NCBI GenBank assembly: GCA_037951105.1
Contig: JBAMJV010009106.1
Location: 65,001-129,000, forward strand
Source: Echinarachnius parma
Lineage: Eukaryota; Echinodermata; Echinoidea; Clypeasteroida; Echinarachniidae
Direction of reading: 5' to 3'
DNA length: 64,000 nt
Within the stretch, counting starts at the first letter, position 1. Each line of letters opens with the position of its first letter. The translations under genes were made by a program, and so were the position numbers. The notes beneath the pieces were generated by a model. That model was not told where the DNA came from. It worked only from the letters and a program-made list of their open reading frames with translations, and searched no databases. This document shows, piece by piece, positions 23,168-34,727 of this stretch.

Positions 23168-23384
23168 ACATGCCCGTAAACAGGGGGTGCGTTGTGTGTG
23201 TATGCACACCCCCTTCCCCGCCTCCCCCTCCCACCCCAAAAATAAATACAATTCGAGAGAAAAAAATCAGAAAGGTCCACTTTTTAACGGTCTTGACCAG
23301 TGGTCTCGGCCTCGGCCTCGACATTTTTGGGCAACAGACACCACCCCACCCCCCCCCCCCTTAAAAATCCTGGCTACGGGCCTG
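23168..23384. mobile_element. MITE with CCCGTA...TACGGGCCTG ends
   Basis: Block B copy of the element at 1920-2140. It lacks the adjacent mariner-type MITE found in block A. Confidence 0.6.
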
Positions 23385-24558
23385 CTATATATACGTCATA
23401 TTTGCTCCTGGTTATCTTTATTACCATGTAATTGAGAGTTAATCTATAGTTGACAATCAAATTTATATTGATATTTTAAACAATTGCATGTTGCTTGAAG
23501 GGCCCTTGTTTAGGTCAAAGTATGCGTTAAGGATTAAGCAGTTATCACATAAATCGTTGAAAACATGTGTATAGTCGCACTTTGCCCTAGCTAAATTAAT
23601 GAACTTAATCTTGTTATGACAAGACGACGTTATGAATGTTTAATGACCAAGATTGCAAATTTCGTATTTATACAGTTACATGGCAGTAATAAATGAATGA
23701 TTTCTATATGAGGAATAAGTAGGCGGTGATGTTCAATGGTTTATGTCTCATGTCGCCCTGTCGAAGGGTATTGAAGAAAATCACATTTAGCACAATATAA
23801 CAAATATATACAGATCTATATACACATATTCAAAACATATATCACAACATTGATATACAATATAAGAAAACTAAAATGTAACGTAAAACAAACAGGAAGT
23901 AAGTTAATTGCAAATTTAAAATCGATCAAAAATATTAACTTTCGAAAATGTGAAGAACATTGAGATGATAAACTCGGTCGTGTCAAATTTAATTTCCCTA
24001 TACCTATACTAAAAACCTATACTAAAATGTGATATTACATTAGGAGTGAAACCGCTATACAATGATGACCAAATAAATGAACAGTGATACAAACAAGTTA
24101 GCAGGAAACTATTGATGATAATCTAAAGTAAGTTTGTAAAAATGTACTATTCCAGAATCAGTATACTTAACTTTCATAATTATGGGGGCTAAATAATCAT
24201 CATAATATGATGTGAAGACGGTATTTAGCCTACTAAAACGAAAAAACAAAAAAATAAAACGCAATCGCGACGTAAATAGTAATACAAATAATAATGAACA
24301 AGTAAAAGAAAGAAAACAATGTCAATCGCAATTATTAAAATATCAATACAGTAGAGAAAAAAAAAGAGCAACAAATTTACATACAACAGTACAACAAAGG
24401 TACTTGTTCAGATGATGCAGTAAAAGTGTGCATCAACATATAAATGACTGTACTTTCCAAGTTACCACGATTCGTCAATTTGAAAGATAATCATACATAC
24501 TACAAATCAGCGTTGTGGCTGCAGACCGTAACTATTTATTGTACATGTTGTGCCATTA

Positions 24559-25317
24559 TTATACAACACAATAATTTGCTAATTCCCTATGATTAACACT
24601 ATTAAGTAACTGGCTTATTTTCATTACATTCGGTCTCACTCTATAGTATGACTTTATAAATGTCTTTCTTTCATTATCTAATACTGGACATTCAAAGAGA
24701 TGATGAAATTTATCCCCTAATTTATTATTAAAAAAGCTCGCATATGCGATCCTTTCTTTCGATTCCATTATATCTTCCAGATTTCCACATCGGAGCTTTG
24801 CTAAAGCAATTCTCAATGAGGGCGGCATTAATATCAAATATGGTTCCATAATTACCTTACTTTTAAAAATTCGGTAATTGAAGCAACATGTATTATCGTT
24901 AATTTTACTGTGCCAATTTTGAGAATATGTATCACTTAATCTTAATTTAAGGGCTGATTTCACCCATGAACTTCTTATTTTTTCATATTCATACCACAAA
25001 TTTGACATACCTAGTTCATGCAAAACAGTATGTACATATCGAGTCCATTTAGAGGAAAATATATCATTATCTCGCAGGAGTTTCAAAATATTACACACTG
25101 TCGTGGAATACTTGACTTCTTTACCAGATATAGTTCTGATTCTTTCTTTTACAATTAAAGATATTTCAAACCGACCTAATTCACCCAGTGCCATGCTATT
25201 CATTGCGCCTTTTCTCAATCTTAACAATTGCTTACAATATTGTGCATGCAAGGCCTCGATCTGCGCAATATTTCCAAACCCCCAGACTGCACTTCCATAA
25301 ATAAGTACGGACACCAC
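24559..25317 (-). pseudogene. LINE C-terminal region
   Basis: Open frame starting VSVLIYGSAVWGFGNIAQIE, a LINE post-RT segment (YGSAVWG), and ending with a zinc-knuckle-like LFECPVLDNERK. It is the continuation of the RT at 25434-25960 in another frame, with a gap or frameshift between. Confidence 0.7.
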
Positions 25318-25433
25318 TATCCGATCAAAAAGTTCTATATACCTGTATGTCTATATAAAGGAAGTCCTTCCTAGATTTTATTATCAGACTATACATAGCT
25401 CTTTTAGCCTGAGTGATTTGCTTGTTCTGGGCT

Positions 25434-25960
25434 TTAAAAAAAAAATGTATTGTTATAATTAAACACTACGCCCAAGTATGTGTACTCATCAACAACCTCT
25501 ACTTCTTCTCCGTCAAACATAAACGGTTCATATTTTTTTACTTTTCCTTTGGAAAAAATCACAACCGGTACTTTCGTTTTACTAACATTAACTTTTAATA
25601 ACCACAATTTACAATATTCACTAACGGCATCCAATGCTGATTGTAATTCACGTTCATTAGTTGCCAAAACTATCGTATCATCTGCATATAATAATGAGAA
25701 AAGTTTCATAAACACTTCAATTCCATTATTGGACAATGCAAGTTTTTTGGGCAACAAATCAACACCTGGATATCTACATTATCTTTAATAAATAATTCAA
25801 AATCATTTATTTATGTACAATGCAAAAAGTAAGGGGGATAAATTCTCCCCTTGTCTAACACCGATGTTGCAGCTGAAGTAATCAGATCTTTGAGAATCTT
25901 TCACAACACATGATTTCAAATTTGCATACATATTATGAATTACTTTAAATAGTTTTCCTC
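25434..25960 (-). pseudogene. LINE reverse transcriptase fragment
   Basis: The minus strand reads LWCKLLQQNIRGKLFKVIHN, a GVRQGENLSPLLFALYINDF segment and, after a frameshift near 25760, LFSLLYADDTIVLATNEREL and WLLKVNVSKTK. These are RT palm motifs with the YADD catalytic site. Fingers domain missing through 5' truncation. Confidence 0.75.
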
Positions 25961-25970
25961 GAATGTTTTG

Positions 25971-26036
25971 CTGTAAAAGTTTACACCAAAGTAATGCTCG
26001 ATCTATCGAACATTACTTTGGTGTAAACTTTTACAG
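25971..26036. repeat. 32-bp inverted repeat at LINE 5' end
   Basis: Arms CTGTAAAAGTTTACACCAAA... and the reverse complement, 2-bp loop, one mismatch. One arm is LINE coding sequence, so the other is an inverted copy of it. Confidence 0.9.
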
Positions 26037-26040
26037 CTTT

Positions 26041-26104
26041 TATGATGCTGATGATGACGATAATAATGATTATGCTGACGACGATGTTAATGTTGATGAT
26101 GGCA

Positions 26105-26149
<45 letters not shown>

Positions 26150-26192
26150 CTAATGATGCTGATGATGATGACGATGATGATGAAGAAGATAA
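26041..26192. repeat. (GAT)n microsatellite of block B
   Basis: Same tract as 2648-2762, abutting the LINE on one side and the exon 1 donor on the other. Confidence 0.9.
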
Positions 26193-26201
26193 TCAACTTA
26201 C

Positions 26202-26551
26202 GAGAGTCGTTCAGGGACGTGCGAGGTCTGCGAAATCGTATCCAGCATCAGCTTCGCCTTATGGAACACCTCCTCGTTGCCCTTGTACTCGTTCGGGAGG
26301 TCGTCCCCGGTGTGGATCTTGTACTCGACCCTGGTCAGGTAACAGTAAACGTAGGGTTCGAACCACACCTCGGTGTCCTCGACGAAGCTCATGCACTTTG
26401 CGAAGGCCGAGGAGATGGCGCGGGGAACACACCACATCACTGTGCGGGACCCGCCGGGCGGAATCTGGGTACGCCCAGCACCAGCACCGCCGGTGGTCGC
26501 GGCGGCATCATTGCTGGTGGTAGAACTCGTTGATGATGAGGGAGCAGACAT
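26202..26551 (-). CDS. Sulfotransferase copy B, exon 1
   Basis: First coding exon of copy B, starting MSAPSSSTSS at 26551. The serine/threonine leader is longest here and includes NDAAATTGGAGAG before the PAPS-binding SRTVMWCVPRAISSAF. The donor GTAAGT lies directly after position 26202. 350 bp plus 649 bp of exon 2 gives 333 codons in frame. The GAT microsatellite begins only about 10 bp beyond the donor, much closer than in A and C, where a SINE and homopolymer tracts intervene. Coding differences (LTRVEYKI, LPNEYKG, SQTSHVPE) make B the most diverged of the three. Confidence 0.85.
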
Positions 26552-27214
26552 TATCGATGACAGAAATTAAGTGTCGGTTCGCCAAAAAGTAGATTGGTGT
26601 TCCGTGTCGTGCTGTTTTCCAAAATAGGTATAAAGTGATTCGTAACAATAGTCACAATTCGTATGCAGCACTTGTTCTTGGTTTCACAGTATTGTATTCT
26701 TGAAGAGATGTATAATGCACGCGGATCGGTGGATAGCTAGACTTCCGCAATTTAACTTGATAAATGAAAGCAAATTTCGTTTCACTCTAAAATACGTTTT
26801 GGAAGTTAAATAGTAATTAGTGTAATCACTGCCCTGGTTATTATTCCGGCGAGTTACATATTTAATTAATGTGCATTATTATGGAGTTATAAAACCATAA
26901 TGAATATTATATTGAATATGTTTAATGATGATTAAATTTTACCTTGGTTGGGTTTGAATATCCAAAGGTCCAAAGTCAGCATTTACACAGAAGATCTAAT
27001 GCGCTACAGCCTACAAGAGTATACGGTATAGGAGTGACAAGGTGGTACGAGTCTGACTCCGCACGAAATCAGCGTCAACAAAGTCAGGTTTATTAATAAT
27101 CACACAGGTCTCATATACTGTATTATATAACGCCTTAGAATGTTCTCGTGTTGTGATTGGCTGAATTCAGGTCACATGCTATTCAGAAAAAATGATCTAT
27201 CTGCACTCAGTAAC
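26552..27214. other. Upstream region of sulfotransferase B
   Basis: Recognisably related to 3708-4160 for several hundred bases, then unique. No further gene seen. Confidence 0.45.
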
Positions 27215-27258
27215 TGACGTCAGCCGTGCTATAGTCGACTATTGCACGGCTGACGTCA
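27215..27258. repeat. 44-bp palindrome with TGACGTCA ends
   Basis: TGACGTCAGCCGTGC and its reverse complement flank ATAGTCGACTAT, with one mispaired position. Each end carries the CRE octamer TGACGTCA. Confidence 0.85.
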
Positions 27259-27550
27259 TCAATTAAAGGAGTGATGTACCGGCGGTACACCCTACACGTT
27301 ATTAAACGTACATTACGCGTCGTGTGAACATGCATGCATGCAGCGAGCTTCGCTGCATTTTTATAAGCGTGCTTTAATCGTTGTTTGTTTGTTTACTTAT
27401 ACTGCGTTGCGAGTTTACTCTGTTGCTCGGACAACAAGCGCGCTAAGCGCGCACAAGCTGTCTGGTCGCGTCGTTAAGATGTTCATAAAGGTTGTACACA
27501 CATCAGGTACTTCTAATTCTCCCGTGTACAAAGACCGCGTCGCGTTTAAG

Positions 27551-27996
27551 CCCCGGGGGGGCCACTCAACTATATTGCTGTACACACGCGCGACCAAAAA
27601 AACGCGTAAAAAGGGTACTTTTTGCCGATCATGGCGCGTCACGCGCGTCACGCGTTTAGGGTGTCAAAAAGACCAAAATCAGAAAAAAGGGTATGTTTGT
27701 GGAGTAAAACAAATACGCGTTTAGGGTATCTTTTTCTCCAAACTTGTTTCCCGGACTTGTCTGGAGTTTGCCGGGGATTTTGTGCGACTTCGAATGATTC
27801 CAGGAGATTCCAGACCTACGTTTAGGGGTATGTTTTAGGGGTTATACTTGTTTAGGGGGCAAAATTGTCAAAAAAGCACGCGAAAATACTTGAATAGGGT
27901 ATAAATTTGACCAATGGATAAAACTTGTTTAGGGTGGGTTTGAAAAACCTGTGGTCGCGCGTGTGTACAGCAATATAGTTGAGTGGCCCCCCGGGG
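27551..27996. mobile_element. Inverted-repeat element with TTTAAG duplications
   Basis: Inverted termini of about 45 bp (CCCCGGGGGG, CCACTCAACTATATTGCTG, ACACACGCGCGACC), differing by one base in the G run, flanked by TTTAAG on both sides (27545-27550 and 27997-28002). The core repeats GTTTAGGG at least six times and has no coding frame. Confidence 0.8.
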
Positions 27997-28002
27997 TTTA
28001 AG

Positions 28003-28613
28003 CGTTCTAAGTACTGGTACTACGCTTAGTTCTCGCACTTTGAACTCAAGTACCTATTTCACTTGGATTATTCATCTGGATTAAAATATTGACTCGCACC
28101 TTCTTTGGATTGTTTATCTGGATAACATTATTGACATTGTTTGTTTATTGTACACTGGATCGAACATGGTATGTATATTACTTTTACAATGGCGAATTTT
28201 GTGTTATTAAACTGAAGATGAACTAGGGCTAGGCCTAGCAAATGTTCTTGATTGAACGTTACTCTGTATACCAAAAAGTTAACTAAATATGCAGTGAATC
28301 CTATTGAAGCTTTTGCAAAATGTGTAGGGCTAAACTCTCTTGATTGAGGATGTTGATCATTTGAAAGCTTTTATGCTGGTTTGAGAAAGGATGACGGGAC
28401 ATTGTACACAAAAAAGAGCATTCAATTTTACGGCGAGTTCTTTTGGAACTGGTTAGAGCTTCATGGACATGTTGGAACGGCATCGTTTTTCCTGGGATTA
28501 TAAAAACATATTTTGTGTCAAAAGTGTAGTTGCGAAATCACATTATCCGGTGGTGTAAGTTGTCTCCAGTTTGGAACCAGATACGTCCAACTGATATACA
28601 TACGCCAATAATA
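28003..28613. other. Stretch without recognised feature
   Basis: AT-rich, no gene supported. Confidence 0.4.
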
Positions 28614-28821
28614 TACAGGCCTATAATTATAAAGAAAATAATTAATGATTTCTCGTGCGAGGGCACTCTATTGCACTCAGCGTGCAGCCACGTCAGTACT
28701 ATTGAACTCGCTACTTCGTAGCTCGTTCAATAGTACTGACGTGGCTGCACGATTCGTGCAAATAGACGTGCCCTATCGCACTCAAAATCATCAATTATTT
28801 CCTTATAATTATAGGCCTGTA
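28614..28821. mobile_element. Foldback MITE
   Basis: Arms of about 95 bp: outer TACAGGCCTATAATTATAA, inner near-perfect CGTGCAGCCACGTCAGTACT (28681-28751 including a small inner hairpin). The middle of the arms has diverged. TA flanks suggest a Tc1/mariner-type origin. Confidence 0.75.
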
Positions 28822-28891
28822 AAAATTCAACCTTTCATTCTTTTCTAAACCCGATATTATAAAATTCCCATTTTTCCATTCATATTGTACA

Positions 28892-29308
28892 TGTCACACA
28901 CGTGACCACCCCAAAATGTCACACACGTGACCAGACGTTGCCACATAATTAAGTACTATAAAAAACAACGGTTTGATATAATTCTCATTCATTGCTATTG
29001 TTGTACTTACAAATGTATAGTACTTCTCTGGTAATAAGATAAACATTATAGATATTCATATTTAAAAGAATTTTCCAAATGAAATTTAGTTATGAAAAAA
29101 GCGCTCCGTGCGAAGTCACACACGTGACCCATGCCATTTGACCTCTGACATTGAGTTACGTAATCCTTATAAAATCTTTTGTGTTAAGTTTGAAAGACTA
29201 CAACATATTCAAGTCACATATGAAGTAAAAATCATTATAGTCTCATACTTACTGAAATATAAGCATCCCATTTCAAAATTTGTCATGTTTTGGGTCACAC
29301 ACGTGACC
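28892..29308. repeat. Four copies of GTCACACACGTGACC
   Basis: Near-palindromic 15-mer with a CACGTG core at 28892, 28918, 29115 and 29294, with unrelated sequence between. Resembles a clustered E-box site; function unknown. Confidence 0.7.
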
Positions 29309-29319
29309 AAGAATGGCCC

Positions 29320-29488
29320 ATCTACGCAGCGGTAGGCGAGAATGGGAACTCGCAATGGGTGGAGGGTCAGAGGAGCTACGTAGGGGATGACTCGATGGCT
29401 GCGGTAAACCAACGAGTCGCCATCTGGATTAGATAACCTATTATCAAGACCCTTCATAATACAAGACAAAGACTGTACAAACTATAAA
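29320..29488 (+). repeat. Terminal-exon array unit, block 2
   Basis: One well-preserved unit (CTACGCAGCGGTAGGCGAG through the VAIW codons and the 3' flank). It continues at 30419 after the inserted element. Confidence 0.8.
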
Positions 29489-29492
29489 TATA

Positions 29493-30414
29493 GGTTTTCC
29501 CGCTCAATTTTACACTTTTTTCAATCGAATTCATTAAAGTCATACCTGTAAAGTGTCAGATATTGCACAAAATGACATTTGAGACTTCAATCCTATATCA
29601 ATATCATTGTAAAATACAATTGAAAGATTTGTGAAAGTTTGAAAGAAAACGAACACTGTTTACCTAGTGAAAAAAACGAATATTGAGTTCATATTTTATC
29701 ACCGAATACTGATGGTCTGCCATACATTGTCACAGGAATAATTAGCCTTTTGAGATATTCGCGCCCGTGTATGTTTATAGACGTAGTACAGAATTCATGG
29801 AATTCGCGTTCAAAGTTCAATCTCCGGAATGTTCCCACGGGGGGTACGCGTGCTGCAATGCGGACGCAATTAGCTACGACTATTCAAAACCGTTGGCCAA
29901 CGGTTTTGAAATAATGATTTTTCAATGATAATTATCTTCATACTAAAGGGACATTTGAAAAAATCAAACCCTATTTTATTCTTCTCTTACCATAAGCTAA
30001 ACAACACGGTAGAAGAGAAACGAGGAAGCTCTAAGTAATTTTCGTGGATTTGGACACTTTACAGGTATGACTTTAAGGGTCAATCAAATTCACGCATTAC
30101 CGCGTAATCGTTGGTATCGGTCTTCCAAATTCCGAATAAGTGCAAGCGAATTCATGCATACGCATAAGCTTTCGTGAATAGACACAGAAGTTCATTTATG
30201 GGCATTCGAATTCGCGCAACTGCCCTTTCGCGAATTCGAATGACCATTGATGAAAAAGTATGCTCTTTGTGCAAATTCACTTGCTCCTACGTGATTTTGA
30301 ACGACTATTTACGAATTCGAATGCTGCTTTGACACGGCGATCGCAAATCGCGCGAATTCGTTTGCTCCTTTTATCAATTCGAATGACACAATCGCAAAAT
30401 TGAGCGGGAAAACC
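29493..30414. mobile_element. TA-flanked element with GGTTTTCCCGC ends
   Basis: Inverted ends TATAGGTTTTCCCGCTCAAT on both sides. The array unit it interrupts is continuous in block 1 (ACTATAAATGTTTAATATG), so the site is a true insertion. The right half carries many AATTCG/CGAATT motifs. No transposase visible. Confidence 0.8.
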
Positions 30415-30418
30415 TATA

Positions 30419-31130
30419 TTTAATATGCAAAGCAATTTTAGATAGTCGCCATCTACGCATCGGTAGGGGAGAAAATAATGGAACTCGCAATGGATGTATC
30501 GAAGGTAAAAGGAGTTACATATGAGATGGCCATCTGGGTTAGATAACCTATTACCAAGACCCTTTATACAAATACTGTACAAACTATAAATGTTTAATAT
30601 GCGAAGCAATTTTAAATAGTCGCCATCTACGCAGCCATAGGGGAGAACGGGAATTCGCGATGGGTGGAAGGTCAAGAAGTGTGGGATACGGCTCGTTGGC
30701 CGCGGTAAACCAACGAGTTGCTATCTGGGTTAGATATCCCATTACCAGGACCTTTCATAATACATGCCATAGAATATACAAACTATAATAAATGTGTAAT
30801 ATGCAAAGCAATTTTAAATAGTCTTCATCTTCGCAGCGGTAGGCGAGAACGGGAATTCGCGATGGGTGGAAGGTCAAAGGAGTTACATAGAGAATGGCTC
30901 GATGGCCGCGGTAAACCAACGAGTCGCTATCTGGGTTAGATAACACAATATCAAAACCCTTCAAAATATAAAACAGATAGACTTGAACAAATAATGTGTG
31001 TAAATGCGCGGCGAATCTACTCAGCTTTAGGGAGAAATATAACATCGCAATGGACTGATGATCAGAAGAGTTCCATTTGAGATGAATCGATGGCAGCAGT
31101 TGACCAGCGAGTCGCCATCTGGGTTCGATA
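30419..31130 (+). repeat. Terminal-exon array, block 2
   Basis: Diverged units starting near 30450, 30625, 30826 and 31016, collinear with 10210-10870. Open frames are mostly broken, and the upstream exons seen at 8.5-9.3 kb are missing here. Confidence 0.8.
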
Positions 31131-31470
31131 ACACAATTTCTATACCCTTCAAAGACTTCAGAAATCCTAGGCTAGACAGACTACAATTATAAACGTTTAA
31201 CAAAATAGGCAAGAAATAGGAAAGTGGAAATTCGAGATGGGTTGCGGGACAGAGGGTTGGTTGCCTTTGAGTTGGATCGATCTTGATCATGTTGATGGTA
31301 GACCAAATAGACCAAAATCGCAGATGGATCCAAAGGTGGCCGATCGGAAGCAGTTGATCGGAAGGCATCCACTCCGAAGGCGGTGGTAACATAGTACAGC
31401 AAATGAGTATGAATACTTTCACAAATGTGTCTAATGCAGGCCCGTAGCCAGGATTTTACGAGGGGGGGGG

Positions 31471-31650
31471 GGTGTATCATCATTATCATTATCATCATCA
31501 TCATCCTCATCATCATCATCCTCATCATCATCATCCTCATCATCATCATCCTCATCATCCTCATCATCCTCATCATCCTCATCATCATCATCATCATCAT
31601 CATCCTCATCATCATCATCCTCATCATCGCCATAATCCTCATCATCATCA
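31471..31650. repeat. (ATC)n microsatellite, block 2
   Basis: CATCATCATCCT repeats directly after a G run belonging to a broken CAGGCCCGTAGCC element. Unlike block 1, no sequence lies between the G run and the microsatellite. Confidence 0.9.
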
Positions 31651-32361
31651 GGCTTTTTACCACAAAGAAGTGATACACATTAATTGTGTCGTAACGGTTT
31701 GTTTGTTATGCAATGAACACACAATTGTGTTATAAGCTAATTTATGTTTTGGTATTATTTTATGGTTTATTTGTCATGCTTTGTGATCAACCGTATAGTA
31801 GGCAAGCTGCATGTCTACGCGTTGTTTAATGTTGTATCATGCTAAACTATTATTATATTATTTTATTCAAATATTAGTAAGATAGATAATATACAGTGTT
31901 CTGTAAATGCGGTTTAATACAAACTGACTTGAAATGGTGTTATTTATTGTAAATATTTAATGAATGAAATCAAGATTTGAAAAAAAATGTGAATGGACTT
32001 TTGTATAAATAAAGAAGAAAACATCATTTCCAGTAGAGTATACGCGTATTTATTTCTTCTCTGTACTTGATTGACCTAAAATACTAGATTATTTTACTTT
32101 ATTATCAAAATGTAAATTACATGATACAATTCGTACATTGTATGTTCACATATTTAAAATTAGATATTGTTATTACATTTGTATACTTTTATCGCCTTAA
32201 TAGGTAAACACACACTCGAAATACAAATTAGAATATCAAAATTGTACAAAACTAAAATAAGTTGGATTTTTGGTAAAAACACAAATTAAGTATGAGCTAT
32301 ATATACAATGTTATGTGGTAAATATTCAAAGATAATTACACTGTCGCATTTGGGTAGTGCA

Positions 32362-32364
<3 letters not shown>

Positions 32365-32403
<39 letters not shown>
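32365..32403. repeat. (GT)n microsatellite
   Basis: Pure GT run, paralogue of 13597-13830. Confidence 0.9.
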
Positions 32404-32405
<2 letters not shown>

Positions 32406-32414
32406 CTCACGCCG

Positions 32415-32766
32415 GCATTCTTGTGGGGTCTCGTGTGGGTACAATTATATACTTGTGGGGTATTTTTTTCCTTGTGGGGAATAAATCATAGACCCCACTA
32501 AGGATTCCAGTAGGAATAGCCTTAAATCGGCGTATTTAGCTTCAAAGATGTATGTGACAAAATATTGTGACTGTGCCCCATAAGTGATACTTGAGGAATG
32601 TTTTTTTTTTCTTCTAGACACACCCCTACCCTCCCATGCACTCAGAAGGTTGCCTTTTTTCGTTGCAAATATTTTGTGATAAAAAAAAACAGTTTGTAGT
32701 AGCACTCCTTCAGCCTGTAGTAGCGCAAGTACCCCACAAGTCGGGTGCCCACAAGTATGCCCCGGG
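32415..32766. mobile_element. Possible inverted-repeat element with CTTGTGGGG ends
   Basis: CTTGTGGGG motifs at the left and CCCCACAAG, CCCACAAG motifs at the right enclose about 350 bp absent from block 1. Target duplication not identified. Confidence 0.45.
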
Positions 32767-32847
32767 TAAGTATATGTGTGTGTGTTAAATTGTATGGGCA
32801 TATGCCCCTATATCAACTCGAAATATATCCATGAAATATTATCTTAT

Positions 32848-33216
32848 AGGGATCTAGTAACTTTGATGACAGGTGAGAAAAGTGATGAATGGTTCATACT
32901 ATGTATATTGTTGTTCGAATATGTCCACTGGGTATTGTGTGAAAATTACAAGTAAAATAGACGTTATATGGCCGAGTAATGAGTAAAAATGCGAGGTGAT
33001 ATTCACTAACTACACGGTAAAGACTATCCAGTGGATAGTTTAACATCCGAACACTTCAATCGTAAATACATTTTTAACGAAAGGGACATTTGAAAAACCG
33101 TAACCTGTCCCATATATACTTATATATAGTTATACGAATACAACAATGTATGAGGGAACCGCTAGAGTTCCAATTGGATTTTGAGGATTTGGACAATGTT
33201 ACTAATTTAGATCCCT
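32848..33216. mobile_element. TTAA-type MITE (AGGGATCT family), block C
   Basis: AGGGATCTAGTAAC to ATCCCT, right TTAA at 33217-33220. Carries the empty site of the mariner MITE at 14143. Confidence 0.7.
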
Positions 33217-33433
33217 TTAATATATAGTACAAATCAATTGCATCATAGGGTAGACAAAGAAACATTGACATTACAATTTTAATTTTAAAAAGAAGATGAA
33301 TTATGGGCAGAGATGAAGTGAAAGATTTAAATTAAATATGTAGAAAGGGAGCATAAACTAGTCGATGTTCTTTCCTTACAAACAAACAAACGAATAAACT
33401 AATAGCATTTTGTCATAATTATTGCGCAACAAT

Positions 33434-34082
33434 CTAGACCTTGATGCGGTGTTCATACATCTCCTTGAAGTACTTCATCACCCTGTCCGAGCAACGGACG
33501 ACGTCGGCATGGAGCTGGTCGCGGGGCGGGAGCACGCTGGGCGGCATGAAGCTGCTGCTCTTCATCGCCGTCCCGAAGAAGGTCACCAGGTCCTCGACCA
33601 CCGTATCGCCCGATGCCTCCATCTTCTTGAGATTGTCCGTCGATGCGTCCCACTTCAGAAGACCGTCGTGGTACGGTAGACCGATGGCGGCGCAGTACGC
33701 CCTCAGGGTCTCCTTGGGCTTGTTGAGCAGGTCGTCCGCGTCGATCACGACGGCGTTACCATCGCCGTTATCATTCAGGTACACCCAGAGGTCGTAGAGC
33801 TCCTTGGTGAAGCAGCCCTCGGGGAAATACCTTTCATCGCGCTCGACGTCGTACGTCTCCCAGTCGGCAGCGAGCCCGGTGAGTAGCCCCAGCTCCTTGA
33901 AGTGCTTGTAGAAGGCCTTTCGGTAGGAGAAGATGGATCGGGTAGGGTCGCGGATGAGGAAGGTGTGCTTGTAACCCTCCGGGAGGAACTGCCTGTACTC
34001 AGGCGTCATGGATGACCCCATATCCTTCACCCAGACGTGCTTGCTGGTCGATGTCTCCAGATTCCGCTTGGCCGTGGCGTAA
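33434..34082 (-). CDS. Sulfotransferase copy C, exon 2
   Basis: Second exon of the third paralogue, 649 bp, with the same acceptor and phase. It is nearly identical to copy A over most of its length (FSYRKAFYKHFKELG, EGCFTKELYD) but matches copy B at the end (RDQLHADVVRCSDRVMKYF and MYEHRIKV, where A has REELNADV, RVMEYF and MYKHRIKV). The RDPTRS motif is intact. This mosaic pattern suggests gene conversion or A-specific change. Confidence 0.87.
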
Positions 34083-34727
34083 CTGTATAATTATAGGTAA
34101 AACAACTAAGTATTTATTACAACTCGATAAAGGCATATAATTAATTCAAGCATTATTCAGCAAATAAAATACAGAAATGTGAAAGCAGGATTTAAATGCT
34201 GTAAGAAAACCTGACCAATTGTTAGTCAAACTATGAGCCTTTGAAGTTCCTTTCTTTTCTGAGTTATTGTGTCATGGATTATTATTACCCTCTCTCAAAG
34301 ATGAAGGAAAGTCATCCTGTTACAACATACATCTGATTGGTTGACTGTGATAACATATGAATGTACATAATGGTTTATATGTGAACATAAACACGATGTG
34401 CAATGAAGGCCCAGAGGTTTCTAGACTAACCTATAAGCGTCTCTGAGACTGGATGAAAAGGTACAACCCAAGGGTCACATATTCTTACAAAAAGATATTT
34501 TAGCCCCAATCTTCTCAGGTAAGCTATACTAGTCACACAACTTGAGCCAGCATATGATATAAGCTGTTAATTGATAGGAAGTTTTTTAATGACTTAAAAA
34601 CTCAAACATTTGCCATAGAGATCAAATGAATAATATTGAGTCACCAACAAATAGTATGAAAAGGATGAATGAATTGTGATCTTTAGCGCCTGTGTGGCCA
34701 TGTATTTATGGCAAGCCGAAAGGCAAT

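Larger units (their letters stand above)
23733..26036 (-). mobile_element. 5'-truncated LINE, minus strand
   Basis: Absent from the paralogous site in block C (about 37131), where GTAGGCGGTGATGATGATG is uninterrupted. It carries RT and C-terminal coding remnants. At its 5' end (25971-26036) 32 bp are present as an inverted duplication. Clade not resolved; the RT has GVRQGENLSPLLF and YADDTIVLA. Confidence 0.75.
14513..27000. repeat. Segmental duplication block B
   Basis: Middle copy of the sulfotransferase unit. It aligns with A and C at 14513-16411, 22927-23730 and 26041 to about 27000; the gaps are the Harbinger and minus-strand LINE insertions. The SINE and homopolymer segment next to exon 1 in A and C is missing here. 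Confidence 0.8.
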
